Origin: JBPYCR01 sp051846935
GTDB lineage: Bacteria; Bacillota; Bacilli; Bacillales; Amphibacillaceae
Length of the DNA stretch: 64,000 bases
Reading direction: 5' to 3'
Assembly: GCF_051846935.1 (NCBI RefSeq)
Contig: NZ_JBPYCS010000002.1
Location: 124,001 to 188,000, forward strand
The notes under the pieces are model-generated. The model made no database searches. It worked only from the letters and a program-made list of their open reading frames with translations, and had not been told where the DNA came from. Both the position numbers and the translations under genes were made by a program. The number at the start of each line of letters is the position of its first letter. The stretch's first letter is position 1. Below, one piece after another: positions 61,974 through 64,000 of this stretch.

Positions 61974-62771
61974 ATGACCGAAAACGTGCATGTAAACTGG
62001 AAAACCGTCCAAATTAATAGCGGCTCACGTACTACGCTCAACGATCACGTTGCAACAGAGTATCCGCTCACTATCTATTTGAACGGAAAAGAGTTTGCAA
62101 CCATTGTATGCACTCCAACAGATTTGCAAGATATGATTATCGGTTTTCTCGCTTCGGAGGGCATTATTCTCTTCGCCGACGAAATAACAGACCTTACGAT
62201 TGATCGTGATCGCGGCTTTGCCCATGTAACAATTCGTAAATCTCTCGAAGATTATGAGCATGATCATTCGAAGCGATTTATCGGTTCCTGTTGTGGTAAA
62301 AGTCGACAGTTTTACTTCAAAAGCGATGTAAAAACAGCGAAAACCATTACAAGCAAAATGAAAGTAACCGCTAGTGAATGCTTTTCTTTAATGAAAAAAA
62401 TGCAAACTGCATCTACCCATTTCAGAGACACTGGCGGTGTCCACAATGCTGCTTTATGTACACGCGATCAGTTAATAACGATTCGTACGGATATTGGTAG
62501 ACATAACGCACTCGATAAAATATACGGGCATATTTTGGCTCAACGAATTCCATTGCACGATAAACTAATCGTTTTTAGTGGGCGCATTTCCTCAGAAGCT
62601 CTACTAAAGGCAGCAAAAATAGGGACGGGTATAGTCGTTTCAAAGTCAGCACCAACAGACCTTGCGCTAAAGTTAGCGGAAGATCTAGGAATCACTGCTA
62701 TTGGTTTTGTACGAAAAGAAAAAATGAATATATATACACACCCGTACCGCATACGTAATGATTTGTCCTGA
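61974..62771 (+). CDS. fdhD: FdhD sulfurtransferase for formate dehydrogenase
   Basis: 265 aa. It holds the FdhD features PLTIYLNGKEF, MIIGFLASEGII, the loop Cys pair in IGSCCGKSR (about 100-103), TGGVHNAALC, and IGRHNALDKIYG with GRISSEALLKAA. FdhD transfers sulfur from a cysteine desulfurase to the molybdenum cofactor before insertion into formate dehydrogenase. It lies 15 bp after the oxidoreductase gene (AGGGATG region as ribosome binding site), so cotranscribed. Confidence 0.95.
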   Translation: MTENVHVNWKTVQINSGSRTTLNDHVATEYPLTIYLNGKEFATIVCTPTDLQDMIIGFLASEGIILFADEITDLTIDRDRGFAHVTIRKSLEDYEHDHSKRFIGSCCGKSRQFYFKSDVKTAKTITSKMKVTASECFSLMKKMQTASTHFRDTGGVHNAALCTRDQLITIRTDIGRHNALDKIYGHILAQRIPLHDKLIVFSGRISSEALLKAAKIGTGIVVSKSAPTDLALKLAEDLGITAIGFVRKEKMNIYTHPYRIRNDLS

Positions 62772-62786
62772 AACATCCACAATGAC

Positions 62787-62818
62787 CCGCTTCCTCATGT
62801 ATTATAATGAAGAAGCGG
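62787..62818. terminator. Terminator after fdhD
   Basis: CCGCTTC / GAAGCGG plus TCAT/ATGA pairing, then CATTTCTTTTTTT on the plus strand. It overlaps the last codons of the convergent gene at 62802. Confidence 0.8.
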
Positions 62819-63248
62819 CATTTCTTTTTTTGTAAAAACTCGTTATAACCGTATACCCTAAAATCATTTCAAAAATATACAAGGTCGATGGCACAGCAAG
62901 AATTGCTTGATTAAAGGTCACACTTGGTATTGATAAAAACGATAATGGGCCGAAATAAATGAGAAATGGGTAGTAAGCAAAAAAGAATGCCGGTACTGCG
63001 AATACGAGTAGCTTGCCTATATTGAGCTGCCACTTTCCTTCCTTTTTTCGCTCTTTACGAATATGCACAAAGCCTACCAGACAGCCGATCAGTGGATAGA
63101 CTGTAAAGACAAATGTCATTTTAAAAAAGTAGTTAAATGTCATGCTAGCATATTCCGATATTTTGTACTCAGCGATAATTACCCCGAGCATTACAGTAAA
63201 AAAGATAACAGCATAGTACCCATACGCTTTTATATTAATAAATGTCAC
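62802..63248 (-). CDS. Uncharacterised membrane protein
   Basis: 148 aa with four hydrophobic segments (about 8-28, 40-63, 80-100, 112-137) and a basic loop RKERKKEGK after the second. No family recognised. GTG start at 63248, preceded by GAGAGGGGG. That ribosome binding site is part of the 340-bp repeat shared with the CPBP gene at 14786, although the two proteins are unrelated. Its last codons overlap the fdhD terminator. Confidence 0.65.
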   Translation of the reverse strand: MTFINIKAYGYYAVIFFTVMLGVIIAEYKISEYASMTFNYFFKMTFVFTVYPLIGCLVGFVHIRKERKKEGKWQLNIGKLLVFAVPAFFFAYYPFLIYFGPLSFLSIPSVTFNQAILAVPSTLYIFEMILGYTVITSFYKKRNAASSL

Positions 63249-63252
63249 TTCT

Positions 63253-63591
63253 TTCCCCCTCTCGTATATTATGTTTACGCATTATTATTCCGCCTATTGT
63301 TTCTATATCAATAATTGGGTATGTTATACCCGTTACTTTGCACTACAGGCGGACGCTTTCCGCGGGCATGGCTTGAGCCTCCTCGGAAGAAAACCACTTT
63401 CTGTGAGGTCTCAAGACGCTTGCTTTTCCCGCCGGAGTCGCCGCCTTTCGTTCCAAGTAACTCATAAGTGCAAGCATTGGTATAAGTGATTGAGTCCCTG
63501 TCTGAATAATATGTCAAGCATCTTGGACGTTCCGTCATATTCCTAGACAATGGTCTTAGGATCATTTTGGATTCTTATCCCCCTCATGTAT
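63253..63591 (+). repeat. Interspersed repeat, family 2 copy 2 (inverted relative to 14435-14779)
   Basis: Plus strand: TTTGCACTACAGGCGGACGCTTTCC in outline, GCGGGC, TTGAGCCTCCTCGG...TGAGGTCTCAA (central stem), GCTTTTCCCGCCGGAGTCGCC, then a left-over arm with ATGACGGAACGTCC on the minus strand. It matches 14435-14779 over essentially the whole length with few differences. The block ATACATGAGGGGGATAAG (minus strand) at its far end resembles ATACGAGAGGGGG at its near end. Confidence 0.88.
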
Positions 63592-63688
63592 TCAATCTTA
63601 TGATTTAGTAGTCCAACTTTTGCATTGATGTTACTTATTTCATTTTATCATAACTGCACATGCATTTAGACAAAACATTCAAAATACT

Positions 63689-64000
63689 TTACGCATAACG
63701 TCTCGTTTCAGTAAAAGCGTTGTGCTGTTCTTTTGCAAATTGTTGATGCCACAAGATAAACATAAGGACGGTCCATATTTTCCTGGAATAATCTCCTTTA
63801 TTTGTACTGTGCTGCTCCAGCAATTTCATGACGTATTCTTTAGAAATAAATTCATCGATTTCGCTTTCTTCGATCAATTGTTTCGCCCATAAATACAATT
63901 CCCTTTTTAGCCAAAGCTTTATTGGAACTGGAAAGCCGAGCTTTTTTCGATGTAAAGCTGCATCTGGCACTTCTCCTTTGAATGCGTCCCGTAAAATTGC
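63689..64000 (-). CDS. Asparagine synthetase (glutamine-hydrolysing), C-terminal end
   Basis: Open at the right window edge; the last 103 codons are visible. AILRDAFKGEVPDAALHRKKLGFPVPIKLW is the conserved C-terminal segment of AsnB/AsnO synthetase domains, followed by a helical end. The enzyme makes asparagine from aspartate with glutamine and ATP. The N-terminal glutaminase domain lies outside the window, so which paralogue it is cannot be told. Confidence 0.88.
   Translation of the reverse strand, partial: AILRDAFKGEVPDAALHRKKLGFPVPIKLWLKRELYLWAKQLIEESEIDEFISKEYVMKLLEQHSTNKGDYSRKIWTVLMFILWHQQFAKEQHNAFTETRRYA

Overview
The window is about 64 kb of low-GC DNA from a Gram-positive, spore-former-type Bacillaceae chromosome. 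Most genes have close counterparts in Bacillus subtilis and relatives (YpmR/YpmS, YocH-like LysM-3D protein, YpuA, YuzB, GltC, SwrC-type RND pump, YwqA-type SNF2 helicase). Strong AGGAGG-type ribosome binding sites, many TTG/GTG starts and an S-box riboswitch fit the same group. The mix (Cu-Zn SOD lipoprotein, OFA antiporter, many MFS pumps, abundant interspersed repeats) resembles Oceanobacillus/Virgibacillus-like genera, but I cannot fix the genus. No rRNA, tRNA, CRISPR array, prophage or intact insertion sequence was seen.

Layout. 0-14 kb: end of a RarD-type permease, an S-box-controlled metY, the ypmR-ypmS pair, a papain-like hydrolase, an ABC-F ATPase, a LysM-3D cell-wall protein, two MFS pumps, YpuA and YuzB. 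14-23 kb: CPBP protease, iron alcohol dehydrogenase, RidA, a lysozyme-like protein, MATE pump, small HTH protein, SulP transporter and a universal stress protein. 23-35 kb: a one-directional (minus strand) catabolic cluster headed by a PucR-family regulator. It holds three aldehyde dehydrogenases (one MmsA-type), a saccharopine/lysine-6-dehydrogenase-like enzyme, an omega-aminotransferase, MFS and SMR transporters, and a GNAT protein equal to the N-terminal half of YhcX. A 17-bp sequence is shared exactly by two upstream regions in the cluster, with a near match at a third. 35-48 kb: SNF2 helicase, MFS pump, SodC, a GntR/ABC operon with two paralogous membrane proteins, and an RND pump. 48-53 kb: a class I ribonucleotide reductase operon (alpha subunit, flavodoxin, beta subunit) behind a promoter with two NrdR-box-like sites. 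54-57 kb: gltC divergent from gdhA, then a sirtuin. 58-63 kb: a formate module (OFA antiporter, Cys-type formate-dehydrogenase-like enzyme, FdhD). The window ends inside an asparagine synthetase gene.

The least explained content is a superfamily of interspersed repeats. Three long copies (2446-2820, 8919-9312, 47899-48390) each follow a gene in the same orientation and carry a terminator-like hairpin. Two about 340-bp copies in opposite orientation (14435-14779, 63253-63591) are 49 kb apart, and each runs up to the ribosome binding site of a different membrane-protein gene. Decayed relatives lie near 44.6, 53.4 and 57.4 kb. Their flanks are alike while the central stem changes sequence on both arms, which suggests a conserved folded RNA or DNA structure.
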